Shown: positions 10,401 through 18,788 of the stretch, piece by piece | Layout of the letters: each line of letters starts with the position of its first letter | How positions within the stretch are numbered: the stretch's first letter is position 1 | Assembly: GCA_934501115.1 (NCBI GenBank) | Contig: CAKSTO010000002.1 | Span: 62,001 to 126,000, forward strand | From: an uncultured Faecalibacterium sp. | GTDB lineage: Bacteria > Bacillota > Clostridia > Oscillospirales > Ruminococcaceae | Direction of reading: 5' to 3' | Length of the DNA stretch: 64,000 nucleotides | Translations under genes and position numbers: made by a program | Notes under the pieces: generated by a model | Told to the model about the DNA's origin: nothing | Database searches by the model: none | The model's input: the letters and a program-made list of their open reading frames with translations, nothing else

Positions 10401-10985
10401 GACAACGTTATCCTCTTTCAGACCGTGATCCTGCAATTCAATATAATAGTTGCCCTCACCGAACAGATCACGGTACCACAGGGCGGTTTCTCTTGCATGG
10501 TGATAGTCACCTGCCAGAATGGCCTGTGGGATCTCACCTGCAAGGCAGGCAGAAAGACAAATCAGACCTTCGTGGTGCTGCTCCAGCAGCTGCTTATCGA
10601 TGCGTGGTTTGGAGTAAAAACCTTCCACAAACGCCGCCGAAACCATTTTAATGAGGTTCTTATAGCCGGTCTCGTTTTTGCACAGCAGGATCAGGTGATT
10701 ATTGCCGTCGATCTTATTGACCTTATCGAAGCGGGTGCGGGTAGCAACGTAGACCTCACAGCCAATAATCGGTTTGATCCCAGCCTTTTTTGCTGCTTTA
10801 TAGAACTGGACGCAGCCGTACATGACACCGTGATCGGTGCACGCAATGGCAGTCTGCCCGCACTCCTTCACACGATCCATCAGCTGATCGATACGGCAGG
10901 CACCGTCCAGCAGACTGTATTCCGTGTGAATGTGCAGGTGAACAAAGTCTCTTCCGAGACGATTTCCCTCACTGTTTTCGCTCAC
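7467..10985 (-). CDS. dnaE: DNA polymerase III alpha subunit DnaE
   Basis: Replicative C-family polymerase, 1172 aa. Domain order is an N-terminal PHP domain (HLHIHTEYSLLDGA, then TDHGVMYG), the palm with the catalytic aspartates in PDFDVDFCYERR (about residue 415), fingers, a helix-hairpin-helix region and a C-terminal OB fold. No exonuclease insertion is present, which distinguishes it from PolC. In Firmicutes DnaE extends primers before PolC takes over. It starts at GTG, overlapping the whiA stop by four bases (GTGA), with a strong GGAGGG site 6 bases upstream, so whiA and dnaE are translationally coupled. Confidence 0.96.
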   Translation of the reverse strand: MSENSEGNRLGRDFVHLHIHTEYSLLDGACRIDQLMDRVKECGQTAIACTDHGVMYGCVQFYKAAKKAGIKPIIGCEVYVATRTRFDKVNKIDGNNHLILLCKNETGYKNLIKMVSAAFVEGFYSKPRIDKQLLEQHHEGLICLSACLAGEIPQAILAGDYHHARETALWYRDLFGEGNYYIELQDHGLKEDNVVLPQLIKLSRETGIPMAATNDSHYLRKEDAKMQGILLCIQTGKTIQDADRMEFQTDEFYVKTTDEMYDLFSMVPEACANTAKIAEQCNFDFDFGHTKIPYYKAPDGMDNQEFFEKLCWEGLEHRYGPDVPQANKDRLQYEIGVVKKMGYTNYYLIVWDYVNYAKSQGIPVGPGRGSGAGSIAAYSVGITDIDPIRYNLIFERFLNPERVSMPDFDVDFCYERRQEVIDYVNRKYGADHVAQIVTFGTMAARNAIRDVGRVMGIPYQQVDVVAKLVPMELKMTLKRALEVSAELKRMYDSDPQVKELIDTALKVEGMPRHASTHAAGVVITPEPTDYYLPLATNDGLPVTQFNMTEIEELGLLKMDFLGLRTLTVIRDAELAVQKRHPDFSIQNLDYDDPRTYKMLGQGDTEGVFQLESSGMKQVLVGLQPQNLEDVIALISLYRPGPMDSIPTYLRNRHEPDKIRYKTPQLAHILDVTNGCIVYQEQVMQIFRELAGFSFGQADNVRRAMSKKKHAVMEAEREHFVHGCTDPGNECPGCVANGIPEKVANEIYDEMSSFASYAFNKSHAACYAYVAFQTAYLKCHYPSEFMAALLTSVLDNTDKVIEYSGECARLGIKVLPPDVNVSNGGFTADDRGQIRFGLNAVKNVGRNLIENVVKDRTDKPYTSLYDFCKRMHGSELNRRAVECLIKAGAFDHMGYNRRSLVEAVEGILKSIETDSRRNLDGQLDLFSVMSGEGEDGAAEDVYEIRELSEYSHQELLQQEKDVSGLYLSGHPLDAYREQSAKIASHSIKALTGEDAHVQDGERVRIVCAVVKSRMMTTKSNSMMAFTSVEDLTGTMEVIVFPKVLDQYRDALHENAVVVIDGKLSVREDEASKLLAESIIPIETYNPARPDRGRPDPLKNAAKKVFIRLPSRDSREYAKVVNLLEIFDGDIPVILYLEDTKQKLAAPRRLYTSGHPLFFQELKRLVGSENVATK

Positions 10986-11911
10986 TTTCTGCCCTCCTGT
11001 TCCAGATTCTGCCGCAGATTCTCTGCCAGTGATTCCAACTTTTTCATGCGATGAGAAAGGCCGGATTTGCTCATGGGCGGATCAAAACAATCGCACAACG
11101 CTGTAAGCGACAGGTCTGGATACTGCATCCGCTTGGCTGCCGCTTCTTTCAGAGCGTCCGGCAACGTGCTGACGGAGTCGTGCTCTTCCAGAAAGCGGAT
11201 GGCTTTCAGTGTCTGGGCGTTGGCTCTGGCAGTTTTGCCAAGGTTGGCTGTGTCACAATTGGTCTGACGATTGGTCTGGTTGCGCACCTGCTTAAAAGCC
11301 TTCTGTGTGCGGATCTGTTCTGCAGCATCAGGCGCGCCCATAAAGCTGAGCAGCCGCTCCACACTGGCGCTGGTCTTGACGTAGATCAGGTTCACACCGT
11401 TGCGGCGGGTGCGGTGGGGCGCAAACTCATGCTCCGCCAGAAGTGCTTCAAAATCCCGGGCCAGATTGGTGCGGGACGTGAGAAACTCCAGATTATATTC
11501 CTTTTGCGGATCGATGACCGTTCCGCTGCACAAAAAAGCTGCGCCAATGTATGCACTGACGCAGGTCTGGCAGCGAATAAGGCGGGGGTCGATCTGCAAG
11601 CTGGTCTCGTTGCCGGTGGTACCAAACAGCTCATGCATCCGCGCAACCTGCTCCGGTGTGCGGATATTGAATTCATAGAGATTTCCGCTGGAACGGTGCT
11701 TTTCCAGGATCTCGCCCTGAATGCCGCATCGTGCAAATAGCTGCTGTGCCGCAGAAGCCGTCTGTGACTGCTCCGTCTGAAGCACAAGTCCCTTTGCATC
11801 AAAATACTTGGCAAAGCATGCAATGCCGTAAGCCGCCGCACGGACGCAGCAGTCCTTCTGGATGCTGCGTGTGGCGATCTCTTCCCTTGCGCGGGATGCA
11901 AAACTACTCAT
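10982..11911 (-). CDS. whiA: WhiA family DNA-binding protein
   Basis: WhiA (309 aa) combines a degenerate LAGLIDADG homing-endonuclease-like N-terminal half with a C-terminal helix-turn-helix (LSLTALCDCFDPPMSKSGLSHRMKKL cut here to its key Ser-Leu-Thr-Ala-Leu and Gly-Leu-Ser-His-Arg parts). In Streptomyces it controls sporulation septation; in Bacillus it affects cell division and chromosome segregation. It lies 14 bases after rapZ and overlaps dnaE. In most Firmicutes yvcK/glmR stands between rapZ and whiA; here it is missing. Confidence 0.93.
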   Translation of the reverse strand: MSSFASRAREEIATRSIQKDCCVRAAAYGIACFAKYFDAKGLVLQTEQSQTASAAQQLFARCGIQGEILEKHRSSGNLYEFNIRTPEQVARMHELFGTTGNETSLQIDPRLIRCQTCVSAYIGAAFLCSGTVIDPQKEYNLEFLTSRTNLARDFEALLAEHEFAPHRTRRNGVNLIYVKTSASVERLLSFMGAPDAAEQIRTQKAFKQVRNQTNRQTNCDTANLGKTARANAQTLKAIRFLEEHDSVSTLPDALKEAAAKRMQYPDLSLTALCDCFDPPMSKSGLSHRMKKLESLAENLRQNLEQEGRK

Positions 11912-11925
11912 AGTTCCTCTTTCTG

Positions 11926-12789
11926 TCAGCGCTTTGCATCACGATGCTGTACGCCCGGCTCATAGCCCTGCGAACGGCAATACTCTGCAATTTTGCGTGC
12001 AAATGTAATAGAGCGGTGTTTGCCGCCGGTGCAGCCCACAGCAATGGTCAGCTGACTTTTGCCTTCCTTGACGTACAGTGGCAGAGCGTACTGCAAAAAA
12101 TTTTCGTAGCGTTTAAGCAGTTCCTGCGCTTCCGGGTGACTCATGACAAAATTCACCACTTCCTGATCCAGACCGGTCTTGAATTTCAGCTCCGGCACAT
12201 AGAAGGGGTTGGGCAGGCAGCGAACATCCAGTACAAGGTCTGCCTCTGGAGGTACGCCGAATTTGAAGCCGAAGGACATCACGGTCAGACGCATGGCACC
12301 CTTGGCACCGCCGTTCTTTCCGAAAAGATCACAGATCCGTTCCTTGTTCTGTGCAGTGGAGAGCAGCGCTGTGTTGATCGTATAATCTGCGCGCTCCCGC
12401 AGCGGTTCAAGGATGCGGCGCTCCTTGAGAAAGGCTTCCCGGGTAGAGAGCCCCTCTGAAATGCTGATGGGATGACGGCGGCGGGTCTCGCTGTAACGGC
12501 GCATCAAAACATCATCCGGTGCGTCCAGAAACAGGATCTTGTAGGAGATTTTCTGCTGATCCAGCTGCAGCAGCGCCTGCTCGATCTCTTCACTGGAGCG
12601 GCATCCGCGTACATCCATGGACAGCGCCACCCGCTCCAGCTCATTTCCGCTTGCCTCTGAAAATGCCGTGATGCTGGGCAGAAGCCCTGCAGGGACATTG
12701 TCAATGCAGAAAAAGCCGATATCTTCCAGTGCTTTCATGGCAACAGACTTGCCTGCACCGGACAGGCCGCTTACGATCAACAATTCCAT
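11926..12789 (-). CDS. rapZ: RapZ/YvcJ family nucleotide-binding protein
   Basis: GTP/ATP-binding protein of 287 aa. In enterobacteria RapZ is the adaptor that hands small RNAs to RNase E; the Firmicutes homologue YvcJ influences competence and its mechanism is less clear. The P-loop GLSGAGKSVA lies at residues 7-16, the Walker B-like region follows, and the conserved C-terminal signature GCTGGKHRSITFARKIAEY is intact. It sits between murB (21 bases upstream) and whiA in an operon that starts at hprK. Confidence 0.93.
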   Translation of the reverse strand: MELLIVSGLSGAGKSVAMKALEDIGFFCIDNVPAGLLPSITAFSEASGNELERVALSMDVRGCRSSEEIEQALLQLDQQKISYKILFLDAPDDVLMRRYSETRRRHPISISEGLSTREAFLKERRILEPLRERADYTINTALLSTAQNKERICDLFGKNGGAKGAMRLTVMSFGFKFGVPPEADLVLDVRCLPNPFYVPELKFKTGLDQEVVNFVMSHPEAQELLKRYENFLQYALPLYVKEGKSQLTIAVGCTGGKHRSITFARKIAEYCRSQGYEPGVQHRDAKR

Positions 12790-12810
12790 CGTTTGAAATC
12801 CTGCTCCTTC

Positions 12811-13716
12811 TTACCTTACCACTCGAATTTCCTTTTCGAGGTCATAGCCCGTTTTTTCTTTTACGATCGCGCGCACCTCATCGCACAGAGCCAGCACATC
12901 TGCACAGGTCGCACCGCCCAGATTGACCACGAAGCCGCAGTGCTTGTCGCTGACAGCCGCACCGCCATGGCGGTATCCACGCAAGCCGCATTGATCGATC
13001 AATGCGGCCGCAAAAGCCCCCGCCGGGCGCTTGAACGTGCTGCCGGCACTGGGTTTGTCCAACGGCTGCTTATCCACACGCTTCGCCATGAGTTCGTTCA
13101 TCTTGGCTTTGATTTCTTCCGGCCTACCCTCGTTCAGCTTAAAGCATGCGCTGAGGATACAGCCCCCGTTCTCTTCAAAAATGCTGTGGCGATAACCGAG
13201 ATTGAGTTCCTCCGCCGGGATCTCCTTGATCTCGCCCTCTGCTGTAAGACATCGCACCGAGACAAGAACATCCTTCATCTCGCCTCCATAGGCACCGGCA
13301 TTCATATACACTGCCCCTCCCACGGTTCCAGGGATACCGTAGGCAAATTCCAGACCGGTCAGTCCGTGTTCCAGTGCTCCTGCGCACAAAGCGGAAAGCT
13401 TCATCCCGGCCCCGGCGGTCACACCGACCCCGGAAAACTCCGCTCCGGCTTTCAGCGTGGTGGTATCAATGACAGCTCCGCGGAAGCCCTCATCCGCAAA
13501 CAGGATATTGCTGCCGTTTCCCAGCAAATAATACCGGACGGCGTCTTTTTTACAAAGCATGACGGCGGTGCAAAGCTCCGATTCGGTCTCCGGCATTACA
13601 AACAGCTCCGCCGGGCCGCCGATCTTGAAGGTGCAGTGCGCTGAGAGAAGCTCATTTTCCCGGAAGGAAATGCCGGCTTCTGCCAGCTTATGCTTCATTC
13701 GTTCCATATTGGTCAA
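12811..13716 (-). CDS. murB: UDP-N-acetylenolpyruvoylglucosamine reductase
   Basis: FAD enzyme that reduces UDP-GlcNAc-enolpyruvate to UDP-MurNAc, the second step of peptidoglycan precursor synthesis. At 301 aa it is a type II MurB as usual in Firmicutes. Seen are the FAD-binding YLLGNGSNILFAD and LEFAYGIPGTVGGAVYMNAG (cut), the catalytic Ser in SAGSTFKRP and the C-terminal DVLALCDEVRAIVKEKTG. It stands 18 bases after hprK and before rapZ, an arrangement common in clostridia. Confidence 0.95.
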   Translation of the reverse strand: MTNMERMKHKLAEAGISFRENELLSAHCTFKIGGPAELFVMPETESELCTAVMLCKKDAVRYYLLGNGSNILFADEGFRGAVIDTTTLKAGAEFSGVGVTAGAGMKLSALCAGALEHGLTGLEFAYGIPGTVGGAVYMNAGAYGGEMKDVLVSVRCLTAEGEIKEIPAEELNLGYRHSIFEENGGCILSACFKLNEGRPEEIKAKMNELMAKRVDKQPLDKPSAGSTFKRPAGAFAAALIDQCGLRGYRHGGAAVSDKHCGFVVNLGGATCADVLALCDEVRAIVKEKTGYDLEKEIRVVR

Positions 13717-13734
13717 CTCCTTTACAGGGATAGA

Positions 13735-14670
13735 TCAGTCGATCTTATCGTCCAGGCCGAGACGGATCAGCAGCTCACGGGCTGCATTGTAGCCCATCTT
13801 TTTCTGGCGGTTATTGATCGCAGCAGTCTCCAGCACAACAGCCAGATTTCGTCCCGGAGAGACCGGGATGCTGGTACTGGGGATGCTGACGCCAAGAATA
13901 TCGTAATACTCGCTTTCCAGACCGGTGCGCTGGTAATTCTTTGTGGGGTCCCATGCCTCCAGCTGAACCACGAGATCAAGGCTCTCACTTACCTTGACTG
14001 CGCCAACACCGAACACGCGGGCAACATTGACAATGCCAATGCCTCGCAGTTCAATGAAATGGCGGATGTTCTCCGGAGCAGTGCCCATGATCTGGCGGTT
14101 GGACACTTTGCGCAGTTCTACAGCGTCATCTGCCACCAGACGATGGCCGCGCTTGACCAGCTCGATGGCCAGCTCACTCTTGCCGATGCCGCTGTCGCCC
14201 AGGATCAGGATCCCTTCGCCATACACTTCCACAAGAACACCGTGGCGGGTGATGCGGGGAGCCAGCTCCAGATTCAGCACGCTGATCAGGCTGCCCATCA
14301 AGGTGCATGTGGTCTCGTTGGAGCGCAGCAGAGCGACATCATGTTTCTGAGCCAGCTCCTGCATTTCCGGGAACGGAGTCAGCTCTTCACTGCGGCAGAC
14401 GATGACGGCAGGCGGCTGCTGACGGAACAGCTGCTCCAGTGCCTCGTAACGTTTCTCAGCGGAAAGCCCGGACAGAAAATTCATTTCTGCCAGACCCATG
14501 ATCTGCAAACGCAGTTTATCGAAATAGTCGTAATATCCGGCCAGAAACAGACCCGGACGGTTGACCTCAGCGATTTCCACGCAGATCTGATCCAGCTCCT
14601 TGGGTGTATAGACAACTTCCATGCTGACCCGGTCTGTCAGCGTCTTGAGTGAGACATTGAATGTACCCAT
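13735..14670 (-). CDS. hprK: HPr kinase/phosphorylase
   Basis: Bifunctional enzyme that phosphorylates HPr on Ser46 when fructose 1,6-bisphosphate is high, starting CcpA-mediated carbon catabolite control, and removes the phosphate by phosphorolysis. The 311-aa protein has an N-terminal MurE/MurF-like domain and a C-terminal kinase domain with Walker A GDSGIGKSELAIE near residue 155 and the conserved HRLVADDAVEL. It is the first gene of the hprK-murB-rapZ-whiA-dnaE unit. pfkA, which makes the activating metabolite, lies at the far end. Confidence 0.95.
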   Translation of the reverse strand: MGTFNVSLKTLTDRVSMEVVYTPKELDQICVEIAEVNRPGLFLAGYYDYFDKLRLQIMGLAEMNFLSGLSAEKRYEALEQLFRQQPPAVIVCRSEELTPFPEMQELAQKHDVALLRSNETTCTLMGSLISVLNLELAPRITRHGVLVEVYGEGILILGDSGIGKSELAIELVKRGHRLVADDAVELRKVSNRQIMGTAPENIRHFIELRGIGIVNVARVFGVGAVKVSESLDLVVQLEAWDPTKNYQRTGLESEYYDILGVSIPSTSIPVSPGRNLAVVLETAAINNRQKKMGYNAARELLIRLGLDDKID

Positions 14671-14741
14671 TCTGCTTCCTCCTGTGCTCCCTTTTGCTGC
14701 GCGGTACCGTTATGCCAAGCCGCTGCAGCATTCCTCTCTTT

Positions 14742-14770
14742 ATTATAATAGAACCCTTTCCAAAAAACAA
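14742..14770 (-). promoter_or_regulatory. Predicted sigma-A promoter for hprK operon
   Basis: Minus-strand TTGTTT (14770-14765), 17-bp spacer, TATAAT (14747-14742), 72 bases before the hprK start. The -35 box is weak; the -10 is perfect. Confidence 0.5.
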
Positions 14771-14836
14771 TACGATGCCCCTCCTTTTTCGCGCAGCGCA
14801 TAGAAACCGTCGCTGCATCGAATTCTGTACTTTATT

Positions 14837-14909
14837 TTTTACATTTTTCTTACTTTTACACGGATTTTACATTCCGCCGATTTTGGATTTTACATTGTTC
14901 TGATACACT
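14837..14909 (+). promoter_or_regulatory. Candidate Pho box and promoter upstream of the Na/Pi cotransporter
   Basis: TTTTACA occurs four times on the plus strand, at 14837, 14854, 14865 and 14888. The copies at 14854 and 14865 are exactly 11 bp apart, the period of the TT(A/T)ACA direct repeats bound by PhoP in Bacillus. An extended -10, TGA-TACACT (14904-14909), follows without a good -35, which fits an activator-dependent promoter. The operon downstream encodes a phosphate transporter and a PhoP/PhoR-like pair. Confidence 0.5.
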
Positions 14910-14968
14910 TCAAGTCAGGAAAAACAAGGAAAGCATTAAAACCTGTCAAGTCAAAGTGAGGAAATCTT

Positions 14969-16756
14969 ATGACGATCTTCAATGTCTTTTCCCTGCTGGG
15001 CGGATTAGCACTGTTTCTGTTCGGCATGGATATCATGGGCAAAGCTCTGGAAAAGCAGGCCGGCGGCCAGCTGCAAAAGATCCTGAGCAAGCTGACCGAT
15101 AACCCCCTCAAGGGCTTTTTTCTGGGTCTCGGCGTCACCGCCGTAATCCAGAGTTCCAGCGCGACCACAGTCATGGTGGTCGGTTTTGTCAACAGCGGCA
15201 TTATGGAGCTGCATCAGGCGATCGGCATCATCATGGGCAGCAACGTGGGCACCACAGTCACCAGCTGGATCCTGAGTTTGTCCGGTCTGCAGGGCGACAG
15301 TCTGGTGATTCAGATGCTGAAGCCCACATCCTTCAGTCCTCTGCTTGCATTTATCGGCATTTTGCTGTATATGTGTAAGAGTGAGAAGAAAAAGGGCGTC
15401 GGCACCATCCTGATCGGCTTCGCTGTGCTGATGACCGGTATGACCGGCATGTCCAACGCCGTCCTGCCTCTGCAGAATGAAGCGTGGTTCACAAGCCTGT
15501 TCACTCGCTTCTCCAACCCCCTTCTCGGCGTTCTGGTGGGCGCCCTTGTTACCGGGATCATCCAGAGCTCCAGCGCCAGCGTCGGCATCCTGCAGGCATT
15601 GAGCGCTACCGGTGTTATCACCTACGGCAGTGCCATCCCCATCATCATGGGTCAGAATATCGGCACCTGCGTCACCGCGCTGATCTCCTCTGTGGGCGCA
15701 AACAAGAACGCCCGCCGGGCCGCAATGGTACATCTGTACTTCAATATCATCGGAGTTTCGATCTTCCTGATTGGCTTCTACGGCCTGAACGCCGTGTGCC
15801 ATTTCGCCTTCGTAAGCACCACCATTGAGGCCTGGGGCATTGCCGTAGTGCACTCTGCCTTCAACATTATCGCAACGGTCATTCTGCTGCCCTTTGCCAA
15901 CGGGCTGGAGAAACTGGCCATCCTGACCATTCCGGATTCCCCGGAGAAGGAGAGCTTTGCTCTTCTGGACGAACGTCTGCTGAACACTCCTGCTGTGGCT
16001 GTAGAGCGTGCACGTTCTGCAACTGCCGACATGGCCGAACTGGCTCGCGCAGGCGTTATGCAAGCCATGAGCCTGACGCATCACTGGGACGACGCTCTTG
16101 CTCAGACAGTCCGCGAAGAGGAATGCAAGGTGGATCGATACGAAGATGCTCTTGGCACCTATCTGGTCAAGCTGTCCGGGCATGAACTGAACCATATCGA
16201 CAGCCAAAGCGTGAACACCCTGCTGCACACCATCAGCGATTTTGAGCGGATCAGTGACCATTCTGTGAATCTGCTGGAATCTGCCGAAGAGATGCACGAG
16301 AAGGAAATCCAGTTCTCGCAGGATGCCCGGGAGGAGCTGCAGGTGCTGGAGGATGCGGTGCAGGACATTCTGAACCGCACCACCGATGCATTCCGCCGGG
16401 GGGATCTTCATCTGGCCGGAAAGGTCGAGCCGCTGGAAGCCGTGGTCAACGAACTGGTGCGGGCGATCAAAGCGCACCATATCGCCCGCCTGCAAGCCGG
16501 CAACTGCTCCATCGAATACGGTTTTGTGCTGGATGACCTGCTGACCAACTACGAGCGCGTGTGCGACCATTGCAGCAATGTGGCCGTTGCCCAGATCGAA
16601 GTGGCACAGGACAGTTTCGACACGCACGCATACCTTAATGACCTGCGCCACGGGAATGACACCAAAGAAAGCGAAGACTTCCATCGCCGTCTGGATCGCT
16701 ACCGTGAGCGTTACCTCTTCCCTGAAAATCAAGCTGTGGAGGAAAAGAAACAATGA
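14969..16756 (+). CDS. Na+/phosphate cotransporter with C-terminal PhoU-like domain
   Basis: Integral membrane Na/Pi-II family transporter, 595 aa. Two repeats of the family signature are visible: GVTAVIQSSSATTVMVVGF near residue 53 and ALVTGIIQSSSASVGILQ near residue 195. Eight or more membrane segments fill residues 1-310. The cytoplasmic C-terminal 230 residues are helical and resemble two PhoU repeats (FERISDHSVNLLE, YERVCDHCSNVA). The start ATG is preceded by GAGGAAATCTT. Its stop overlaps the response regulator start by four bases (ATGA), so transporter, PhoU-like domain and two-component system are one translational unit. Confidence 0.93.
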   Translation: MTIFNVFSLLGGLALFLFGMDIMGKALEKQAGGQLQKILSKLTDNPLKGFFLGLGVTAVIQSSSATTVMVVGFVNSGIMELHQAIGIIMGSNVGTTVTSWILSLSGLQGDSLVIQMLKPTSFSPLLAFIGILLYMCKSEKKKGVGTILIGFAVLMTGMTGMSNAVLPLQNEAWFTSLFTRFSNPLLGVLVGALVTGIIQSSSASVGILQALSATGVITYGSAIPIIMGQNIGTCVTALISSVGANKNARRAAMVHLYFNIIGVSIFLIGFYGLNAVCHFAFVSTTIEAWGIAVVHSAFNIIATVILLPFANGLEKLAILTIPDSPEKESFALLDERLLNTPAVAVERARSATADMAELARAGVMQAMSLTHHWDDALAQTVREEECKVDRYEDALGTYLVKLSGHELNHIDSQSVNTLLHTISDFERISDHSVNLLESAEEMHEKEIQFSQDAREELQVLEDAVQDILNRTTDAFRRGDLHLAGKVEPLEAVVNELVRAIKAHHIARLQAGNCSIEYGFVLDDLLTNYERVCDHCSNVAVAQIEVAQDSFDTHAYLNDLRHGNDTKESEDFHRRLDRYRERYLFPENQAVEEKKQ

Positions 16757-17442
16757 TCTATATTGTAGAAGACGATGCTGCCATCCGGGAACTGGAGCAG
16801 TATGCGCTTCAGTCCAGCGGATATGAAGTGTCCAGCTTTGAAAGCTCTGAATCTTTCTGGCAGGCCATGCGCGCCGCTGAGCCGGAGCTGGTCATTCTGG
16901 ATGTGATGCTTCCCGGAGAAGACGGCTTTTCCATCCTCAAAAAACTGCGCAACACGCCCTCTCTGCGTCGTCTGCCCATCATCATGGTCACGGCGAAGTC
17001 CAGTGAGCTGGATACTGTGCGCGGGCTGGACTGCGGCGCAGACGATTATATCACAAAGCCTTTCGGCATCATGGAATTTCTCAGCCGTGTACGGGCAGCT
17101 CTGCGCCGCTCTGCCCCGGAAGCGCGACCCAATGTACTCAGTTTCCATGAGATCCTTCTGGACAATGCCCGCCACAGTGTAGTCGTCGGCGGCAATCCGG
17201 TGGAGTTGACCTACAAGGAATACAGCCTGCTGCGCCTGCTGCTGGAAAATACCAATCTGGTTGTGACCCGCGAGACCATCTTGCAGGTGGTATGGGGCAC
17301 CGACATTTCGGTGGAGAGCCGTACAGTTGATATGCATATCCGTACTTTGCGCAAAAAACTGGGTGATGCCGGAAAATGCATCTGCACCGTCCGAAAAGTT
17401 GGCTACAAGTTGACCGATGAAGAGGAGGCTGTCGAAGAATGA
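16753..17442 (+). CDS. OmpR/PhoB family response regulator
   Basis: DNA-binding response regulator of 229 aa. The receiver domain has the acidic pair in VEDDAAIRE, the phospho-acceptor Asp in VILDVMLPGEDGF and the Lys in YITKPFG. The C-terminal winged helix includes LTYKEYSLLRLLLEN and TVDMHIRTLRKKLG. It is encoded between the Na/Pi cotransporter and the histidine kinase with 4-base overlaps on both sides, so it most likely answers to phosphate and may act on the TTTACA repeats upstream of this operon. The phosphate role is inferred from context. Confidence 0.9.
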   Translation: MIYIVEDDAAIRELEQYALQSSGYEVSSFESSESFWQAMRAAEPELVILDVMLPGEDGFSILKKLRNTPSLRRLPIIMVTAKSSELDTVRGLDCGADDYITKPFGIMEFLSRVRAALRRSAPEARPNVLSFHEILLDNARHSVVVGGNPVELTYKEYSLLRLLLENTNLVVTRETILQVVWGTDISVESRTVDMHIRTLRKKLGDAGKCICTVRKVGYKLTDEEEAVEE

Positions 17443-18788
17443 AACCGCGCAGCATGGAAGAAAAAATCAGTTACCGTCTGTTCCTGATGGGTTTTTTCGG
17501 CCTGCTGTTCACTGCCGAGTTGTGCATCTTCGTTTTTCACAAGGCCTTTACAGCGCAGGCTTGGACAGGCCTTGAGCGGGAAGCTGAACTCGTAAGTGCC
17601 GGATATGATCTGGTAGACCAGCCGAAAAAACTTTCTGCCTTCGTCACCGATGATCTGCGCATCACTCTGATCTCGCGGGACGGCAGCGTTTTGTTTGAAT
17701 CTGCTACTGACCAGCCCATGGAAAATCATCTTTCCCGCCCGGAGATCCAACAGGCACTGGCCTCCGGCGTGGGACGAGAGATCCGCGATTCGCAGACTCT
17801 GGGCTACGAAACCTACTATTATGCTGTCCGTATGCCAAACGGCGATGTCCTGCGTGTGGCTCAGGACGCCGAGACCATCTGGTCGATCTACGATTCTTCG
17901 ATTCCTGCCATTGTTCTGAGCTGCATTGCTTTGATGCTGGCCGCAGCCGTACTTTCCGCACTGCTGACCCGTGCACTGGTACAGCCGGTGCTGCACATGA
18001 CGGAGGATCTGGATCATATTCAGGAAAATGTCCCCTACAAGGAGCTGATTCCCTTCGCGGAAAGTATTCATTCCGACCGCATCCTGCGAGAGAACAACGA
18101 GAAAATGCGGCAGGAATTCACCGCTAACGTCAGCCACGAACTGAAAACCCCGCTGACCAGTATTTCCGGCTACGCCGAGCTGATCGAGACCGGCATTGCA
18201 AAGCCGGCGGATGTTCAGGGCTTTGCTCAGAAGATCCACGTAGAAGCTACCCGTATGATCCAGCTTGTCAACGATATTCTGCAGCTTTCCAATCTCGATA
18301 ACGTCAGCGAGACCGGCGCAGAGCCAGAGATGGAAGTGGTAGACCTGCTGGATGTGGCCAGAGAATGTGTGGAGCGTCAAAAGCTGAACGCCCGCCGGGC
18401 TTATATTTCGCTGACCTATCTTGGCGAAAGCGCTCCAGTGCGCGGCAGCCGCAGCCTGCTGGATGAGCTGTGCCAGAACCTTTGCGACAATGCCATCCGT
18501 TATAACCGCCCCGGCGGAAAAGTGCAGATCATGACGGCGTGCAACCGGGATGGCCACTGCACTTTGACGGTCGCCGACAATGGCATCGGCATCCCCCGGG
18601 AGGCACAGTCCAGTGTATTCGAGCGGTTCTATCGTGTGGATAAGAGCCGCAGCAAAGCCACGGGCGGCACCGGTCTGGGTCTTGCGATCGTCAAGCACAT
18701 TGCCCGCATTCATAGTGCCCGTATCAAGCTGGAAAGTCAGGTGGATGCAGGTACGACCATCACGGTCACTTTCCCCACTGCAAACTGA
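17439..18788 (+). CDS. Sensor histidine kinase, PhoR-like
   Basis: Membrane-bound histidine kinase of 449 aa. One transmembrane segment lies at about residues 14-35, an extracytoplasmic sensor region follows, and a second segment lies at about 148-172. The dimerisation box NVSHELKTPLTSISGY carries the phospho-accepting His; the ATPase domain has N (LCQNLCDNAIRYN), G1 (VADNGIGIP), F (FERFYRVDKSRS) and G2 (GGTGLGLAIVKH) boxes. It overlaps the response regulator by four bases. Its stop codon directly abuts the stop of the convergent gerAC-like gene with no base between. Confidence 0.92.
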   Translation: MKPRSMEEKISYRLFLMGFFGLLFTAELCIFVFHKAFTAQAWTGLEREAELVSAGYDLVDQPKKLSAFVTDDLRITLISRDGSVLFESATDQPMENHLSRPEIQQALASGVGREIRDSQTLGYETYYYAVRMPNGDVLRVAQDAETIWSIYDSSIPAIVLSCIALMLAAAVLSALLTRALVQPVLHMTEDLDHIQENVPYKELIPFAESIHSDRILRENNEKMRQEFTANVSHELKTPLTSISGYAELIETGIAKPADVQGFAQKIHVEATRMIQLVNDILQLSNLDNVSETGAEPEMEVVDLLDVARECVERQKLNARRAYISLTYLGESAPVRGSRSLLDELCQNLCDNAIRYNRPGGKVQIMTACNRDGHCTLTVADNGIGIPREAQSSVFERFYRVDKSRSKATGGTGLGLAIVKHIARIHSARIKLESQVDAGTTITVTFPTAN

